From NCBI GenBank assembly GCA_003978455.1, contig QNZT01000123.1, positions 1 through 5,471 on the forward strand: DNA of 5,471 bases. The letters run 5' to 3'. Source of the stretch: Sulfurospirillum sp. GTDB taxonomy: Bacteria; Campylobacterota; Campylobacteria; Campylobacterales; QNZT01. The position numbers were made by a program, and so were the translations under genes. Below, one piece after another: positions 5,257 to 5,471 of this stretch (position 1 is the stretch's first letter; the number at the start of each line of letters is the position of its first letter). The notes under the pieces are model-generated. The model was not told the origin of the DNA. It worked only from the letters and a program-made list of their open reading frames with translations, and did not search any database.

Positions 5257-5471
5257 TTATCGTTTCAGTTGATTAACAGTCTGCAACATCTCATCAGACG
5301 TGGTAATCGCTTTAGAGTTGGCTTCATATGCCCTCTGCCCCGTAATCAGATCGGTCATCTCTTCGACCAGCTGGACGTTACTCATCTCGACAAATCCCTG
5401 CTTGATCTGTCCTAGCCCTTCCAGACCGGCGATCCCGGTCACCGCATCTCCCGAAGCGACTGTCTGGATAT
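5257..5471 (-). CDS. flgG: Flagellar basal-body distal rod protein FlgG, C-terminal 70 residues
   Basis: The frame enters from the right edge and stops at TAA (5257-5259); only the last 70 residues are seen. FlgG polymerises as the distal rod in the periplasm, inside the P and L rings. The visible part is the conserved C-terminal helical region of axial rod and hook proteins: IKQGFVEMSNVQLVEEMTDL, then ITGQRAYEANSKAITTSDEM and LQTVNQLKR. SNVQLVEEM and QRAYEANSKA are hallmark motifs. The ending in NQLKR and the GLGQIKQG lead-in fit FlgG rather than FlgF, FlgE or the FlgK-type proteins. The few residues before it (TVASGDAVTGIAGLEG) match the FlgG segment before the C-terminal helix. The GTG inside this frame is an internal valine, not a start. 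No flagellar gene follows downstream in this window. Confidence 0.95.
   Translation of the reverse strand, partial: IQTVASGDAVTGIAGLEGLGQIKQGFVEMSNVQLVEEMTDLITGQRAYEANSKAITTSDEMLQTVNQLKR

Noticed and set aside
5243..5262. Eight-base direct repeat TATTATCG (5243-5250 and 5255-5262) at the flgG stop
   Set aside because: Only two short AT-rich copies, partly in coding sequence. This is within chance expectation, and no matching element is seen elsewhere.

Overview
The window looks like part of a Campylobacterota (epsilonproteobacterial) chromosome with moderate GC. The flagellar rod protein end, LeuD, LeuB, PurU and TrmL sequences are of the type seen in that group, and a CiaD-like gene lies close to purU, an association I recall from Campylobacter jejuni. 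GC near 50% in most genes would suit a Sulfurovum/Nitratifractor-like lineage better than the very AT-rich Campylobacter or most Sulfurimonas. The genus is an inference. Every gene I can support lies on the minus strand, so transcription runs from high to low coordinates.

Layout in transcription order: the 3' end of flgG (5257-5471); a 46-residue single-pass membrane microprotein (5090-5230); an AT-rich gap of 77 bases with a likely promoter; then a tightly packed run of seven genes. These are leuD (4509-5012), leuB (3435-4508), a 75-residue TPR-like protein (3208-3435), a 118-residue charged helical protein resembling CiaD (2861-3217), a patatin-like lipid acyl hydrolase (2091-2855), purU (1261-2094) and trmL (791-1261). 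Junctions in this run are overlaps of 1, 10, 4 and 1 bases, a 0-base abutment and a 5-base gap, so a polycistronic, translationally coupled operon is very likely. It mixes branched-chain amino acid synthesis (LeuD, LeuB), one-carbon supply for purines (PurU), tRNA wobble-base modification (TrmL) and lipid hydrolysis with two small proteins of unknown role. No large isomerase subunit (leuC) is present, so LeuD's partner must be encoded elsewhere.

After a 59-base gap with no convincing terminator, the left edge (1-731) holds the 5' part of a secreted protein. It has a signal peptide, a beta-rich domain and the start of a fibro-slime domain, and its GC is near 40%, clearly below its neighbours. 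Its ribosome binding site lies in one arm of a 7-bp inverted repeat.

I see no RNA genes, insertion sequences, CRISPR arrays or attachment sites. Most of the window is ordinary housekeeping. The parts worth a second look are the fibro-slime gene and its leader hairpin, the unannotated 46-residue membrane protein, and the two small conserved-looking proteins between leuB and the patatin gene.
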